DNA of 64,000 bases from Neobacillus paridis (GCF_016765675.1 NZ_JAESWB010000005.1:231996-295995), one strand, 5' to 3'; counted from the first letter of the stretch, positions 50,468-60,508 are shown. The notes: generated by a model not told the origin, from the sequence alone. Numbers and translations are program-made.

Positions 50468-52413
50468 TAGTTAGCACCTCGCAATTTGGTTTCAGTTTCT
50501 TCAATTTCTGCAACAGAAATGTAGCGGCCATGATCTTTTTCAAATGACCGATGGGCCATACAGGCGAAAATCGCAATGGTTGAAATAATCGCTGGAATCC
50601 AGAGTGAGAAGATCATCGAAAATCCCCAAACGAAGAAGATCGCGCTCATTATAAATGGAACTCCGCTATTATTGGGCATATGAATTTTTTCTACTTTTCC
50701 AGGGAACAGTACATGGCCATTTTTCTTGGCATCCCAGAATGCCTGACTTGAAGCAACATGCGGCTGCACGGCAAAGTTGTATTCCGGCACCGGAGTATGT
50801 GTTGCCCATTCAAGTGAGCGAGCATCCCAAGGATCGGCGCCAATATTTCTTGGTGCATACCGGACACTATGATAAACGTTGTAAACAATTAAAACAAAGC
50901 CGACAGCCATAATCATGGCCCCAACGAATGAAACCATATTTAACGTGCTGAAACCAGCTGCTGCCGAGTAAGTGTACATCCGGCGTGCCTGACCATCCAA
51001 ACCGGTAACATACATTGGAAGAAATGCCAAACAGAAGCCAACTGTAAGCAGCCAGAAAGTCCATTTTCCAATTCGTTCATTTAACATAAAGCCAAACATT
51101 TTTGGCCAATAGAAGGTAAGGCCAGCCAGCATCGCAAACACTACCCCCGGAATAATCGTGTTATGAAAATGGGCAACTAAGAACATCGTGTTATGGTATT
51201 GATAGTCAGCCGCCGACATTGCCAGCATAACTCCGGTTACCCCACCAAGAACAAACAATGGAATAAACCCAATTGAATACAGCATTGGGACAGTAAAGCG
51301 AATTTTTCCTCTCCACATGGTGAACAACCAGTTAAAGATTTTCACCCCTGTTGGGACGGAAATCATCATCGTTGTAATTGAGAAGAAGCTATTCGCTAGT
51401 GCCCCTTGGCCCATCGTAAAGAAGTGGTGTGCCCAAACTACACATGATAGACCAGAGATAATCACCATCGAAGCCACCATTGATTTATAGCCATAAAGGT
51501 TACGCCCGGCAAATGTTGAAATAATTTCACTATATAAGCCGAATGCCGGCAGGATTAAGATATAGACTTCCGGATGCCCCCAAACCCAGAACAGATTGGC
51601 CCAAAGCATATCCATACCGCCGTTTGTCGATGAGAAGAAGTTGGTTCCAAATAATCTGTCCATCGTTCCCATGACAAGTGCCACTGTTAAGACTGGGAAA
51701 ACCGTCACGATAATCAGGTTTGTTACTAACGTAGCCCAAGTAAACATCGGCATTTTCATTAAGGTCATACCCGGTGCTCTCATTTTTAGAATGGTTGTAA
51801 TCATGTTAATTCCAGTCATGAGCGAACCAAGACCGGAGATCTGAATTGCAATCATATAATAGTTAGTCCCAACTGACGGACTGAATTCATTCCCAGCAAG
51901 CGGGAAATAAGAAGTCCAGCCAGCATCAGGTGATCCGCCGACAACAAAAGAGATATTAAACAGCATCGCACCAAAGAAGAACAGCCAGAAACTTAAGGCG
52001 TTTAGTCTTGGAAAGGCGACATCCCGTGCGCCAATTTGTAACGGTACAAGAAAATTCATAAAGGCAAAGATAAACGGCATGGCCATGAAAATAAGCATGA
52101 TGACACCGTGAGTGGTAAAAATTTCATTGTAATGCTGGGCATCGAGCAGCTTATTATCCGGTACAGCCAGCTGAGCACGCATCATAATCGCGTCCACTCC
52201 ACCCCGGAATAACATAATCAAGGCAGAGATTAAATACATAATGCCAATTCTTTTATGATCAACGGTGGTTAACCATTCACGCCATAAATAACCCCATTTT
52301 TTAAAATAGGTTAACCCTGCAATAATGGCAATTAAAGTAAGACCAATTGCCACCATGGAAGCATAGATTGCCAGACTTGGATTTGGCACGGCAAAACGTT
52401 CCAAGAACTCCAT
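50467..52413 (-). CDS. qoxB: Menaquinol oxidase aa3-600 subunit I
   Basis: A 648-residue haem-copper catalytic subunit with about 14-15 helices; it reduces O2 and pumps protons. [15 protein letters not shown] supplies a haem a ligand His, [16 protein letters not shown] the CuB His-Tyr crosslink, [10 protein letters not shown] two CuB His residues, and [12 protein letters not shown] the remaining haem ligands. Length is that of B. subtilis QoxB (649). Confidence 0.95.
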   Translation of the reverse strand: MEFLERFAVPNPSLAIYASMVAIGLTLIAIIAGLTYFKKWGYLWREWLTTVDHKRIGIMYLISALIMLFRGGVDAIMMRAQLAVPDNKLLDAQHYNEIFTTHGVIMLIFMAMPFIFAFMNFLVPLQIGARDVAFPRLNALSFWLFFFGAMLFNISFVVGGSPDAGWTSYFPLAGNEFSPSVGTNYYMIAIQISGLGSLMTGINMITTILKMRAPGMTLMKMPMFTWATLVTNLIIVTVFPVLTVALVMGTMDRLFGTNFFSSTNGGMDMLWANLFWVWGHPEVYILILPAFGLYSEIISTFAGRNLYGYKSMVASMVIISGLSCVVWAHHFFTMGQGALANSFFSITTMMISVPTGVKIFNWLFTMWRGKIRFTVPMLYSIGFIPLFVLGGVTGVMLAMSAADYQYHNTMFLVAHFHNTIIPGVVFAMLAGLTFYWPKMFGFMLNERIGKWTFWLLTVGFCLAFLPMYVTGLDGQARRMYTYSAAAGFSTLNMVSFVGAMIMAVGFVLIVYNVYHSVRYAPRNIGADPWDARSLEWATHTPVPEYNFAVQPHVASSQAFWDAKKNGHVLFPGKVEKIHMPNNSGVPFIMSAIFFVWGFSMIFSLWIPAIISTIAIFACMAHRSFEKDHGRYISVAEIEETETKLRGAN

Positions 52414-52472
52414 TCTTTATTGACTCCTTTCGGAAAAAATATTTATCATAACGATCATTAAACGTTCAATTA

Positions 52473-53363
52473 TTACTTTTGATTATTGTTTTTTTGCAGC
52501 AGCTCCTCTGCATTACAATCCACCGGTTTACCTGAGGCACTGTGATTGTGTTCCGGAGCAGGTTTAAAGTCTAAATGAGTACCCGTGAAGGTCATTTGTC
52601 CAAGATGGCCGGGTTTTAATAACTCATTAAATTTCTTTTCTGTCAGCGGTTTTGCTGTTTGCTTCACATCTTTTACCCATTTATCAAAATCTTTCTCCGG
52701 TACGGCTGTTACATTAAACATGTTTTCGGCAAAGCCTTTTCCGCTGAAATTGGCGTTCCGGCCGATCATTTCACCCGGTTCATCAGCAGCCAGGTGCAAG
52801 GTCGTCACCATGTCAGCCATTGCATATTTTTGACCACCAAGCTGAGGAATCCAGAAGCTTGTTATCGGTCCATAAGAATAAAGCTTAAACTCAATCGGTC
52901 GATCTGTAGGAATATACAAATAATTAACTGTCTCAATATCTTCCTCGGGATAACTAAAATGCCATTTCCAGTTAGAGGAGGAAGCATAAATAACTAAAGG
53001 TTCCTTATCCTCATATGCTTTTGGTTTTGCTTCCACAATGTAGTTACTTTGAACTGATACAAATGAAAAGTAGGTAACGATGATTACCGGAATACCTACA
53101 CAAAGCGCCTCAACCCATTTATTCCCCTCAATGTGCGGCGGTTCATAGTCCGGACTTTGCTTGGAAGCACGATACTTAAATAACACATAAATCAAAATTG
53201 TAAATACCACAATCACAATAAATGACATGATTCCAATTGATATTAAAATATCATGGGCTTGCCTTTCGGCTTGCGGTCCCTTTGGGTCAAGGACCTTTAG
53301 CGGCTCACAACCCGTAAGCACAGTGACAATAGTAAAAACAAACGCTAAAAAAAGGCGTTTCAT
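52473..53363 (-). CDS. qoxA: Menaquinol oxidase aa3-600 subunit II (lipoprotein)
   Basis: A 296-residue subunit II. A lipobox VLTGC near residue 19 gives a lipid anchor, then two membrane helices and an extracytoplasmic cupredoxin-like domain. The CuA-binding Cys residues and His of cytochrome c oxidases are absent (the loop reads NFSGKGFAENMFNV), which marks a quinol oxidase. AAGGGG precedes the ATG. It is the first gene of qoxABCD; an Fnr-like site lies 50-65 bp upstream. Confidence 0.93.
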   Translation of the reverse strand: MKRLFLAFVFTIVTVLTGCEPLKVLDPKGPQAERQAHDILISIGIMSFIVIVVFTILIYVLFKYRASKQSPDYEPPHIEGNKWVEALCVGIPVIIVTYFSFVSVQSNYIVEAKPKAYEDKEPLVIYASSSNWKWHFSYPEEDIETVNYLYIPTDRPIEFKLYSYGPITSFWIPQLGGQKYAMADMVTTLHLAADEPGEMIGRNANFSGKGFAENMFNVTAVPEKDFDKWVKDVKQTAKPLTEKKFNELLKPGHLGQMTFTGTHLDFKPAPEHNHSASGKPVDCNAEELLQKNNNQK

Positions 53364-53412
53364 TTTGTCATATCCCCTTTCTTTGAATAGATAAAATTTA
53401 CATCCCCTAAAG

Positions 53413-53428
53413 TGTGATTTACATCACT
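53413..53428. promoter_or_regulatory. Fnr/CRP-family-like site upstream of qoxA
   Basis: TGTGA-TTTACA-TCACT matches TGTGA-N6-TCACA with one mismatch, 50-65 bp upstream of the qoxA start, where it could repress or activate the oxidase operon. Confidence 0.4.
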
Positions 53429-53840
53429 TATTTAATAACTATAATAATATGAAAAACTGGAAAACACACCGATTTGCAGTAGATGTCACCAAATGTTCAA
53501 AATTAATTTGACAATTACAAAAAAACAAACCGTTTATTGGCATTTTGTATAAAAATGAATTATTATAATATATTTATCACCTTATTACCTACAGGGGTAT
53601 TATTATTATTTTTCCATACTTTTTCGAAATAGTATCTTTTCAGCAAAGAAAATCCCCTATCGAAAAATATTGGACAGGGGATTTCCAACATTAAAACTAA
53701 AGTTGAATAATTTTAATGGATACTTCTATTATCTTTATTTTCCAAAACTCATTAATTACCCTCCTTTGCAATTTTTTTCTTATCATTTCTAACCTTTTGT
53801 ATTATTCTAAAAATAAAGTTAATTTTGGGAGAGTGATTAA
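53429..53840. other. AT-rich gap between qoxA and the DUF3870 gene
   Basis: Contains a hairpin AAATCCCCT / AGGGGATTT (53650-53684) without a strong T-run. Otherwise no open frame or recognised regulatory element was found apart from the GGGAGAG ribosome site of the next gene. Confidence 0.4.
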
Positions 53841-54149
53841 ATGAATACCATTTTTATTGCTGGACATGCAAAGCTGCCGACGGGGATGGCTGCTAGAAGT
53901 GTATATGAAACGTTGACGATTACTGCGGAAATTGATAAAAATTTTGGTGTAATAGTAGATGCTTCCTGTACGCTGGCTACTGAGCATGGAAGGGATTTTA
54001 TTACAAGACTTTTAAAAGGACATAGCCTTCGTAATGGAATAGAGGTTCCCCTTGAACAATTAAAAAAGGGCTATTTAGGAAAAGCTAGTCATGCATTGAT
54101 TGCCGCATTAAAAGATTTATATAAGCAGTACGAGACGCTTCACCAATAA
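53841..54149 (+). CDS. DUF3870 protein
   Basis: A 102-residue protein of the DUF3870 family: IFIAGHAKLPTGMAARSVYE at the N-terminus, then FGVIVDASCTLATEHGRDFI in the middle. The conserved Cys in DASCTLAT may be functional. Family members are found near acyl-CoA metabolism and amino acid degradation loci, as here beside an aminotransferase; no activity is known. GGGAGAG lies upstream of the ATG. It is convergent with the aminotransferase gene; hairpin 54158-54187 separates them. Confidence 0.72.
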   Translation: MNTIFIAGHAKLPTGMAARSVYETLTITAEIDKNFGVIVDASCTLATEHGRDFITRLLKGHSLRNGIEVPLEQLKKGYLGKASHALIAALKDLYKQYETLHQ

Positions 54150-54157
54150 AGGAGAAC

Positions 54158-54187
54158 GGCCCCTAAGTCAAAAAGGGCAGCGGGGCC
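54158..54187. terminator. Hairpin between DUF3870 and aminotransferase genes
   Basis: GGCCCC / GGGGCC with an 18-base loop lies between the two convergent stop codons; a short TTT tract follows on each side. Confidence 0.4.
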
Positions 54188-54197
54188 TACCTTTATC

Positions 54198-55529
54198 TTA
54201 TAAACTATTTTCAACAGCTAATAGTGATTCGCGAAGAATGGCGAGAAGCTCTTCAATTTCCTGCTTATTAATCACCAGGGGAGGTGAGAAAACAACGGTA
54301 TCCATTCCCTCAAAGACCACCGTTCTCACAATAAGGCCTCTTTTTGCCGCTTCGGTACTTACCTTTGGTGAAATAGGTGTCGGGAATCTCTTCTTAGTGA
54401 CAGGGTCAATGATCTCGACTGCGCCAATTAACCCTAATGCCCGAACCTCACCAACAATATCAATCTCTTCTTGAATTTTTTTAAAACCTTTTAACAGCTC
54501 TTCACCCATCAACCGAGAATTTTCCACTAAGTTTTCTTTCTCAATAATTTCAATATTTTTTAACGCAACTGCACAGGCTGTCGCATGACCGCTGTAAGTA
54601 TAGCCATGCAGCAGGACACCGTCGGATAGAGCAATCAGTTCTTGATGGATTCGTTCGGTTAATACAACAGCACCAAGCTGAATGTAGCCGCTGGTTATGC
54701 CTTTTGCTAATAGCATAACATCGGGAACCACATTATAATGCTCACAGGCAAATAGTTTGCCAGTTCGGCCAAACCCGGTAATCACCTCATCAGCAATAAA
54801 TAAGATATTGTTTTCATCACAAATTTTTCTTACTGCTTGAAAATAACCGTCTGGAGCAATATTGACTCCGCCGGCACCTTGTACAGGCTCAGCAACGAAG
54901 GCTGCGATTTTTTCAGCGCCTTCTCTGACAATGCATTCCTTTAAATCTTCAGTAGAAAACGTATCAACATGAAGAAAATCAGGTGCTAAGGACGATGTCA
55001 TCTCCTGGAAAGGAGTAATGCCAGTCGCACTCGTTGCCCCGATGTTCACCCCATGATAGCCTTTTCTGCGTGAAATGATTTTTGTTTTTTGTGGAAAACC
55101 TTTTAATTTCCAATAATAGCGAACTAATTTGTAAGCGGTGTCATTTGATTCGGACCCACCGGATGTAAAGAATACGGCATTCAGATCACCAGGGGTAATT
55201 TCTGCAATCTTGGCAGCAAGCCGGATTGCTGGTTCGTTACTGAAAGATGAAAAAGAGTTGGTAAATGCCAGTTTTTCCATTTGCTCACGGGCTGCCTCCG
55301 CCAATTCCTTTCTGCCGTAGCCAACATTGACATTCCATAAAGATGACATACCTTCCAGCACTTTTTTACCGCTAATGTCCGTTAAATATACCCCATTGCC
55401 TTCTGTAAAAATAAACGGCGCTCCAGATTCCTGCTGCTGTTTTAAAGAGGAAGTAGGATGGATAAAATGCCGTTTATCCAACTCCACCAATGCATCTTTA
55501 ACAGTGCTTTGTACCTGGTTTTGGCTCAT
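54198..55529 (-). CDS. Class III (omega) aminotransferase, second copy
   Basis: A 443-residue PLP enzyme of the same subclass as that at 9563-10939. Motifs are FFTSGGSESNDTAYKLVRYY, GYHGVNIGATSATG, ADEVITGFGRTGK and LLAKGITSGYIQLG with the Schiff-base Lys (about residue 285). Candidate substrates are omega-amino acids such as 4-aminobutyrate, 5-aminovalerate or beta-alanine, or taurine-like amines. The ATG at 55529 is preferred, with AAAGGGGAG upstream. It follows the acyl-CoA dehydrogenase gene by about 100 bp on the same strand and may be in one operon with it and the CaiB gene. Confidence 0.85.
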   Translation of the reverse strand: MSQNQVQSTVKDALVELDKRHFIHPTSSLKQQQESGAPFIFTEGNGVYLTDISGKKVLEGMSSLWNVNVGYGRKELAEAAREQMEKLAFTNSFSSFSNEPAIRLAAKIAEITPGDLNAVFFTSGGSESNDTAYKLVRYYWKLKGFPQKTKIISRRKGYHGVNIGATSATGITPFQEMTSSLAPDFLHVDTFSTEDLKECIVREGAEKIAAFVAEPVQGAGGVNIAPDGYFQAVRKICDENNILFIADEVITGFGRTGKLFACEHYNVVPDVMLLAKGITSGYIQLGAVVLTERIHQELIALSDGVLLHGYTYSGHATACAVALKNIEIIEKENLVENSRLMGEELLKGFKKIQEEIDIVGEVRALGLIGAVEIIDPVTKKRFPTPISPKVSTEAAKRGLIVRTVVFEGMDTVVFSPPLVINKQEIEELLAILRESLLAVENSL

Positions 55530-55630
55530 AATATTTCTCCCCTTTGTTGGACCTTCAGTGATGGGGACTCCCCACAATAAAATCAGGGAAGTCCCACACT
55601 TTCTATTTCTATGATATTGATCCCATATAT

Positions 55631-56842
55631 TTAACTATTTTTTATCGTTTCTTTCTCAAATGGCCAAGCCGGAAGCATTTTATTTAATGGTTTATCTTCA
55701 CGATATCCAAGTACATATTCAGCCTGCATAATGGTATGAATTTCTCTCGTTCCTTCATAAATAACCGGTGCTTTCGAATTTCTTAAGAAGCGTTCAACCG
55801 GATACTCACTTGAAAATCCATAAGCACCGTGAATTTGCACCGCATCATCTGCCGCCTTATTGGCAAAATTACAGGCTTGCCATTTGGCTAGTGACGTTTC
55901 TCTTGTGTTACGCACCCCTTTGTTTTTTAACTCGCCGACACGATATACCAGTAAGCGGCTCATTTGCAATCCGGCCTCCATATTGGCAATCATTTGCTGC
56001 ACAAGTTGATGGCGGCCAATTTCTTTGCCGAATGTTTTCCGTTCATGACAATACTTAACGCTTTCCTCCAAGCTTGCCATAATGAGACCGACTGCCCCAG
56101 CAGCCACAGTGAAGCGGCCATTATCAAGCGCAGCCATCGCAATTTTGAAGCCTTCACCCTCCTGACCAAGTAAATTTTCCTTTGGAACTCTTACGTTATC
56201 AAAGAATAACTCGCCTGTATTTCCCGAGCGAATCCCCATCTTTCCTTTAATCGCTTTAGATGAAAATCCAGGCATTGTCCGCTCCACGATAAAGGCAGAA
56301 ATACCATGATGCTTTTTCGATTTGTCCGTGTAGGCAAACACGATAAAATGATCGGCTACATCACACAAGGAAATCCACGTCTTTGATCCATTTAAAATAT
56401 AGCCATCTCCATCTTTTACCGCCGTTGTCTGCAAAGAGGCCACGTCAGAACCCGCTCCCGGCTCCGTTAGCCCAAAGGCCCCGATTTTTTCCCCTTTAGC
56501 CTGGGGAACGAGGTATTTTTGTTTCTGCTCTTCGCTTCCCCATTGTAAAAGGGTAAGACTGTTTAAACCGATATGAACTGATACCGCTGTCCGAAAGGCT
56601 GTGTCACCTCTTTCCAGTTCTTCACAGACAATTGCCAGCGAGTTATAATCCATGCCGCTGCCGCCATATTGTTCGGGGATACATACACCCATAAGATCTA
56701 ACTCACTTAATCGCTTCCAAATAATTGGATCGAATGCCCCTTGTTCATCCCATTCTTGCATATTTGGGATAATTTCTTTATCTACGAAACTTCTAACCAT
56801 CTTCCTTAGCATTTCTTGTTCTTCGGTAAAGTCAAAATTCAT
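55631..56842 (-). CDS. Acyl-CoA dehydrogenase
   Basis: A 403-residue FAD-dependent acyl-CoA dehydrogenase. FAD-site sequence is FGLTEPGAGSDVASLQTTA (about residues 130-150), then RTFGKEIGRHQLVQQMIANM-type helix and KAPVIYEGTREIHTIMQAEY containing the catalytic Glu region. It transfers two electrons to ETF; no etf genes are in the window. Its ATG overlaps the end of the CaiB gene by 4 bp (ATGA), so the pair is coupled and the dehydrogenase probably oxidises the CoA ester made by the CoA-transferase. A glutaryl- or short-branched-chain type is possible, but specificity cannot be read. Confidence 0.85.
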   Translation of the reverse strand: MNFDFTEEQEMLRKMVRSFVDKEIIPNMQEWDEQGAFDPIIWKRLSELDLMGVCIPEQYGGSGMDYNSLAIVCEELERGDTAFRTAVSVHIGLNSLTLLQWGSEEQKQKYLVPQAKGEKIGAFGLTEPGAGSDVASLQTTAVKDGDGYILNGSKTWISLCDVADHFIVFAYTDKSKKHHGISAFIVERTMPGFSSKAIKGKMGIRSGNTGELFFDNVRVPKENLLGQEGEGFKIAMAALDNGRFTVAAGAVGLIMASLEESVKYCHERKTFGKEIGRHQLVQQMIANMEAGLQMSRLLVYRVGELKNKGVRNTRETSLAKWQACNFANKAADDAVQIHGAYGFSSEYPVERFLRNSKAPVIYEGTREIHTIMQAEYVLGYREDKPLNKMLPAWPFEKETIKNS

Positions 56843-58050
56843 AATGAGAACGCCTCCTGGTAAATTTGAATAATATTTTTTTCTTTTAAATGCTCAATTT
56901 CCTCTTGTGAATATCCTGCTTGTTGAAGAATTTCCGCCGTATGTTCCCCGGCAATTGGCGGGTGACGCTCGATTTTTGTTTTTGTTCTTGAAAGCTTAAT
57001 AGGGGAACCGACGAGCTTGATTTCCCCTGCTTCGGGGTGGTCCATGTGCGCGACCATGTCGCGCGCAATGACTTGTGGGTGGTTAAATACCTGATCCATT
57101 GTGGCAATTGGACCACATGGAATATTATGTTGGGAAAATAACTCCAGCCACTCTTGAATTGGCTTTCCTTGCAGCCGGCTTTCCAAAATATCGGTTAGTT
57201 CCTGCTTATTTTTTACCCTTGCCTCATTCGTGTGAAATCTTTCATCCGCTGCAATTTCACTGATTCCCATCACTTCGCATAGTGTCGCAAACTGGCGGTT
57301 ATTTCCGACCGCGATAATCATTTCTCCATCCCGTGCCTTAAATTTTGAATACGGGACAATATTAGGGTGATCATTTCCCAATCTCCTCGGGATGGTTCCG
57401 GACATTAAATAATTGCTGGCTACATTGGCTAGCGAGCTTACCGCTGTGTCCATTAGCGACATATCAATTTTTTGCCCCTCACCGGATTTTTCCCGTTCCA
57501 GCAGTGCGGCTTCAATCGAAATCGCCGAATACAAACCTGTTAAAATATCAACCATTGCCACACCAATTTTCATCGGGCCGCTTTCTTCGCTCCCGGTGAT
57601 GCTCATCAGCCCGCTCATCCCTTGGATAATATAGTCGTATCCGGGCAGATGCCGGTATGGTCCCGTTTCACCAAATCCGGTAATCGAACAATAGACCAGC
57701 CGTGGGTTCATATGTTTTAGAGAATCGTAGTCCAAAGACCAGTTTTCCATCGATCCGGTTTTAAAATTATGAATCAAAACATCCGCTTCTTTAGCCAATG
57801 TTCGAATGATTTCCCTGCCTTCTTCCGTTTTCAGATTGACAGTAATGCTCCGCTTATTGCGATTGGCACATAAGTAATAGGCACTTACACCGTTTTGGAA
57901 CGGTGGCCCCCATGCCCTCGTCTCATCGCTGCCCCCCGGAGCCTCGACTTTAATCACATCTGCGCCAAGATCAGCAAGGATCATCGTACAATAGGGACCG
58001 GCGAGCACCCTTGTCAAATCTAATACTTTCAAGCCGGTTAAAGCTCCCAT
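56839..58050 (-). CDS. CaiB/BaiF-family (class III) CoA-transferase
   Basis: A 403-residue class III CoA-transferase that moves CoA between a donor acyl-CoA and a carboxylic acid. Sequence includes LKVLDLTRVLAGPYCTMILAD at the N-terminus, NRNKRSITVNLKTEEGR and SLMDTAVSSLANVAS with the catalytic Asp (about residue 168). Family members serve carnitine, oxalate, bile acid, succinate-glutarate (SUGCT) and itaconate metabolism. The ATG at 58050 has GGGAGGTG seven bases upstream. It is the first gene of the unit CoA-transferase, acyl-CoA dehydrogenase, aminotransferase. Confidence 0.85.
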   Translation of the reverse strand: MGALTGLKVLDLTRVLAGPYCTMILADLGADVIKVEAPGGSDETRAWGPPFQNGVSAYYLCANRNKRSITVNLKTEEGREIIRTLAKEADVLIHNFKTGSMENWSLDYDSLKHMNPRLVYCSITGFGETGPYRHLPGYDYIIQGMSGLMSITGSEESGPMKIGVAMVDILTGLYSAISIEAALLEREKSGEGQKIDMSLMDTAVSSLANVASNYLMSGTIPRRLGNDHPNIVPYSKFKARDGEMIIAVGNNRQFATLCEVMGISEIAADERFHTNEARVKNKQELTDILESRLQGKPIQEWLELFSQHNIPCGPIATMDQVFNHPQVIARDMVAHMDHPEAGEIKLVGSPIKLSRTKTKIERHPPIAGEHTAEILQQAGYSQEEIEHLKEKNIIQIYQEAFSL

Positions 58051-58084
58051 CAAATTACACCTCCCGTCAAAAAAAATTCAAAAA

Positions 58085-58132
58085 CGAATAAAAGCCAGCC
58101 CAAACACACGCAATGGTGGTATGGACTGGCTT
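58085..58132 (-). terminator. Terminator of the FMN/Fe-S oxidoreductase gene
   Basis: AAGCCAG / CTGGCTT with a large internal loop, followed on the minus strand by TTTTATTCGTTTTT. It separates the sigma-54-driven oxidoreductase from the CoA-transferase operon. Confidence 0.55.
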
Positions 58133-58313
58133 AACGATCCATTTAACCCAGCCGGCTAAGGCTGGAAGTGGAAACTTATCAGTCGGTTTTATTCATTTTT
58201 TGGCTAAAATTCTTCATTACCTGCCGCTGTTTAAACGGATAGGATGAAGGAATATCTTAATTTTACGAGAATTTTCTGAATTATTCAAGCTATTTTTGAA
58301 AAAAATATACTTC

Positions 58314-60332
58314 TTATTGTGTGCTCGACTTGCTGAAGCTGGTATTTATTTTATCGTCTTTGTCTTCAATTCCAAGCTTTAATGATTGTATCAGACCCTC
58401 GTACGTGGCTTCTTCTATGGTTCTTGGGGCCAAGCAATCACCAATTTGCCATACATGAGGTGCTAAATTCTTAATTTGTTCAAATAATTCATTATTTGGA
58501 ACCCTACCAAGCGAGAGAACAATCGTGTCCCAGTTTTCCACCTTTTCTGTTTCGTAGGAAAATAAATTACGAATCACGACGGTGTTGCCAATAATCTCGC
58601 CTAAATCATAATGCGGCAGCATTTTTACCTTCAGCTTATAAAGCTTTTTCAAATATTCGTTTCTCAAATATTGATGGACCTCTTCTCCGATGTAAAGCCG
58701 CGCTGAAATCAAGGTTACTTGGTGTCCTTTTTCAGCTAAGTCAAGCGCTGCTTCCATCCCTGGCCAATCCCCGGCAAAATCAAATACCAAGACATTTTTA
58801 CCGATGGTCTGATTTTGCTTATTAAATAGTTCATCCACTGTTACGACTCTTGAGTCGTTAATCCCTAAAACATTCGGAATGTATGGTCTAGAACCAGTAG
58901 CACAAACAATGGCATCCGGCGCGATTGTACGAATATCTGCCGGCTTAATCGCGGTACCAAGTTGTACTTTTACATTACTATTGGATAGCTTTCTCATATA
59001 ATTATCAAGCATGGATTCAGCCAATTCATGTCTCATCGGTGCGCGTCTCAAAGTATGCAGCAATCCACCCACTTTGTCAGCTTGATCTGCCAAAATTACC
59101 TCGTGGCCCTGTTCATCCAAAGTGACGGCTGCTTGCATTCCAGCAGGTCCTGCGCCAATAACTAGAACTTTCTTTTTCTCTTTTTTCCGGTTCTTGAGTG
59201 CCTGAACTAGATTTTCTTTACCCGCTGAGGGATTTTGGACACAGCCAATGGTTAATCCTTTATGATAATGGCCAATACAGGCCTGTAGACAGCCGATACA
59301 GGCATCAATGAACGGCAAATTTCCTGATTTTGCTTTATTGGGCATTTCCGGGTCAACAATTAACGAACGAGTCATGCCAACGACATCTGCTTTACCTGAT
59401 GCCACAATTTGCTCTGCCTCCACTGGGTCGACAATCCGTGAGCCTACGAATACTGGGACAGCTCCGGCCATCCGGATTTTAAACGATTGCGGTGTCACAT
59501 AGCCATGTTTGATCGGGGAAGGCGGTACAATATGCGTTGAACCGGCAAACGTACTGGAATCCCCGGCTGTGACATCAATAAAATCCAATCTGACTTTATC
59601 AACCAAATATTCAACGATTTTGACTGCATCTTTAATGGTTGTACCGTCCATTGTCATTTCATCGGCGCTCATGCGGATTCCGACCGTGAAATCATCACCT
59701 ACCTCTTCCCATACCCGCTCGATTACCTCGACAATAAAACGCATCCGATTTTCAAAAGAACCGCCATATTCATCGCTCCGAAAATTCGTATGTTCCGCCC
59801 AAAATTGCGCCGGTAAATAGCCGTGGGAACAACAAATTTCAACACCGTCTAATCCACCTTCTTTCGCTAATTTAGCGGAAAGGGCAAAACCTTCAATTAC
59901 TTCTTTAATTTCCTCTATGCTCATCGGCTTGGGCATGGTGCTAAAGCGAAGGCTGGGAACCGCGGACGGAGCCCATGCGGCATTGCGGTAATCGCTAGAT
60001 ACGACTTCCCTGCCGCCATGAAATAATTGCGAAAACACTTTTGTTCCGTATTGATGAACTTCATTTGCCAACTCTAAATATGCAGGTACTACATTTTTAT
60101 CAAATCCGGCAATGGTATTGGTTGTCAGCATCCCTGAAGGATGCACGGCTGCTGCCTCAAGGATAATTAAACCCGTTCCGCCTTTTGCCCGGGCCGCATG
60201 ATAAGCTGTCATATCTGTTGTGGGGATTCCATCGATGACATGGTTGGTTTGATGTGCTGTACTGAGAATCCGATTTTTCAATATAGTGCTTCCAATTTCA
60301 ACTGGGCTAAATAAATGTTTAAATTGTGTCAA
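58314..60332 (-). CDS. FMN / 4Fe-4S / FAD oxidoreductase of the 2,4-dienoyl-CoA reductase - trimethylamine dehydrogenase family
   Basis: A 672-residue, three-cofactor enzyme. Residues 1-360 form an old-yellow-enzyme TIM barrel binding FMN (GSTILKNRILSTAHQTNHV, ICCSHGYLPAQFWAEHTNFR). The cluster motif CIGCLQACIGHYHKGLTIGC supplies four Cys around residues 340-365. A Rossmann FAD domain follows (VLVIGAGPAGMQAAVTL, about 390). Relatives include 2,4-dienoyl-CoA reductase FadH, trimethylamine/dimethylamine dehydrogenase, and stachydrine/N-methylproline demethylases. A full sigma-54 promoter lies 40 bp upstream, and the divergent gene encodes an enhancer-binding protein. An amine demethylase role is favoured by this context but not proven. 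Confidence 0.82.
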   Translation of the reverse strand: MTQFKHLFSPVEIGSTILKNRILSTAHQTNHVIDGIPTTDMTAYHAARAKGGTGLIILEAAAVHPSGMLTTNTIAGFDKNVVPAYLELANEVHQYGTKVFSQLFHGGREVVSSDYRNAAWAPSAVPSLRFSTMPKPMSIEEIKEVIEGFALSAKLAKEGGLDGVEICCSHGYLPAQFWAEHTNFRSDEYGGSFENRMRFIVEVIERVWEEVGDDFTVGIRMSADEMTMDGTTIKDAVKIVEYLVDKVRLDFIDVTAGDSSTFAGSTHIVPPSPIKHGYVTPQSFKIRMAGAVPVFVGSRIVDPVEAEQIVASGKADVVGMTRSLIVDPEMPNKAKSGNLPFIDACIGCLQACIGHYHKGLTIGCVQNPSAGKENLVQALKNRKKEKKKVLVIGAGPAGMQAAVTLDEQGHEVILADQADKVGGLLHTLRRAPMRHELAESMLDNYMRKLSNSNVKVQLGTAIKPADIRTIAPDAIVCATGSRPYIPNVLGINDSRVVTVDELFNKQNQTIGKNVLVFDFAGDWPGMEAALDLAEKGHQVTLISARLYIGEEVHQYLRNEYLKKLYKLKVKMLPHYDLGEIIGNTVVIRNLFSYETEKVENWDTIVLSLGRVPNNELFEQIKNLAPHVWQIGDCLAPRTIEEATYEGLIQSLKLGIEDKDDKINTSFSKSSTQ

Positions 60333-60371
60333 ATTTGTTCACTCCCTGTAAAAGTCTGCATAAAGATAGCT

Positions 60372-60388
60372 AGCAAAAATCGTGCCAA
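60372..60388 (-). promoter_or_regulatory. Sigma-54 (-24/-12) promoter of the oxidoreductase gene
   Basis: On the minus strand TTGGCACG-ATTT-TTGCT matches YTGGCACG-N4-TTGCW at all core positions. It sits about 40 bp upstream of the start codon. Confidence 0.85.
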
Positions 60389-60471
60389 CATTTTTGGAAC
60401 TTGCTATAAAAAAGTTTTTTCTAAAAATTATAACAATTCGCAAAAAATGTATTATAATGGCTGGTATAAAC

Positions 60472-60508
60472 GAACCTTTTTTGCAACAAACCGTTGCAAA
60501 AAAGGTTC
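60472..60508. promoter_or_regulatory. Palindromic upstream activator site
   Basis: A 16-bp perfect inverted repeat with loop AAACC; the core TTGCAAC / GTTGCAA is typical of sigma-54 activator binding sites. It lies about 85 bp upstream of the -24 element on the oxidoreductase side and 110 bp before the regulator gene. It lacks a neighbouring gene end, so a terminator is unlikely. Confidence 0.65.

Noticed and set aside
58270..58284. CodY-like box AATTTTCTGAATTAT
   Set aside because: Three mismatches to consensus and an uncertain relation to any promoter; likely chance in AT-rich sequence.
60472..60508. Terminator interpretation of the 16-bp palindrome
   Set aside because: No gene ends here; it lies between divergent genes and its core is a typical activator-site sequence.
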